NCBI GenBank assembly: GCA_000431775.1
Contig: FR888241.1
Span: 23,177 to 37,786 of the forward strand
Direction of reading: 5' to 3'
DNA length: 14,610 nt
Source: Clostridium sp. CAG:413
GTDB taxonomy: Bacteria > Bacillota > Clostridia > Oscillospirales > Acutalibacteraceae
Made by a program: the position numbers and the translations under genes
Notes under the pieces: model-generated
Told to the model about the DNA's origin: nothing
Seen by the model: the letters and a program-made list of their open reading frames with translations, nothing else
The model's database searches: none
Part shown: positions 14,480 through 14,610 of the stretch, one piece after another
How positions within the stretch are numbered: position 1 is the first letter of the stretch
How the letters are laid out: each line of letters opens with the position of its first letter

Positions 14480-14610
14480 ATGAACTTAGTCCCCGCCGTA
14501 TGGCTTTTTGCCGCCCTCTCTGCGCTTGCCACCGCTCTGTCGTGGTTTCTGCCCGCCTGCCGTAAGAATTATCTGCCCGCCAAGATGACCTGCTCGTCGC
14601 TTTTCCTGCT
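14480..14610 (+). CDS. Membrane protein, 5' part only (possibly YhhN/lysoplasmalogenase-like)
   Basis: The first 43 codons of a gene cut by the window edge. AGGAGG (14465-14470) stands 9 nt before the ATG at 14480. The N terminus MNLVPAVWLFAALSALATAL is a hydrophobic membrane segment, followed by CRKNYLPAKMTCSSLFL, which starts a second one. A short first helix and then a Lys-containing second helix recalls the YhhN family, but the piece is too short to be sure. It is probably co-transcribed with rnhA. Confidence 0.6.
   Translation, partial: MNLVPAVWLFAALSALATALSWFLPACRKNYLPAKMTCSSLFL

Overview
The window looks like a chromosomal segment from a low-complexity, moderately GC-rich Gram-positive anaerobe, most likely class Clostridia (Oscillospiraceae/Ruminococcaceae-like). 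The reasons are the Firmicute-type set RNase J, GdpP, L9, DnaB, TilS, Hpt and FtsH in one cluster, strong AGGAGG-type ribosome binding sites, and consensus TTGACA/TATAAT promoters. This is inferred from gene content and order; no database was searched.

Layout. Positions 1-87 hold a complete tRNA-Leu(UAA) on the plus strand. Positions 88-1740 are clearly more AT-rich than the rest and look accessory. They contain a palindromic element of about 100 bp (123-223), a class I SAM methyltransferase on the minus strand (277-933), and, upstream of it, a complete type III toxin-antitoxin locus on the minus strand (962-1655). That locus has a consensus promoter, a short leader hairpin, two tandem 46/47-nt pseudoknot repeats (RNA antitoxin), an intrinsic terminator and then a ToxN/AbiQ-superfamily endoribonuclease toxin that most resembles CptN. 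It is the most notable system in the window.

Positions 1733-13875 are a long minus-strand housekeeping run, in transcription order: a 770-aa sugar nucleotidyltransferase with a degenerate phosphomannomutase domain, rnj (RNase J), gdpP (c-di-AMP phosphodiesterase), rplI, dnaB, tilS, hpt and ftsH, closed by a strong terminator at 1733-1776. Gaps are short or genes overlap (rnj/gdpP abut, dnaB/tilS overlap by 11 bp), and rnj has its own consensus promoter and a structured leader. The ftsH gene is split by a frameshift: a 23-bp segment between Walker B and the second region of homology is present twice at an offset of 25 bp. The two copies differ only in synonymous or conservative ways, so a strain-chimera assembly error is as likely as a real mutation.

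From 13876 the direction switches. A divergent intergenic region with a good plus-strand promoter leads to rnhA (14008-14460), followed by the 5' end of a membrane protein gene cut by the window edge (14480 onward).

Functionally the core cluster covers RNA decay (RNase J), c-di-AMP signalling (GdpP), translation (L9, TilS), replication (DnaB, RNase HI), purine salvage (Hpt) and membrane proteolysis (FtsH). The island between tRNA-Leu and the ftsH terminator adds a probable phage-defence or stability module.
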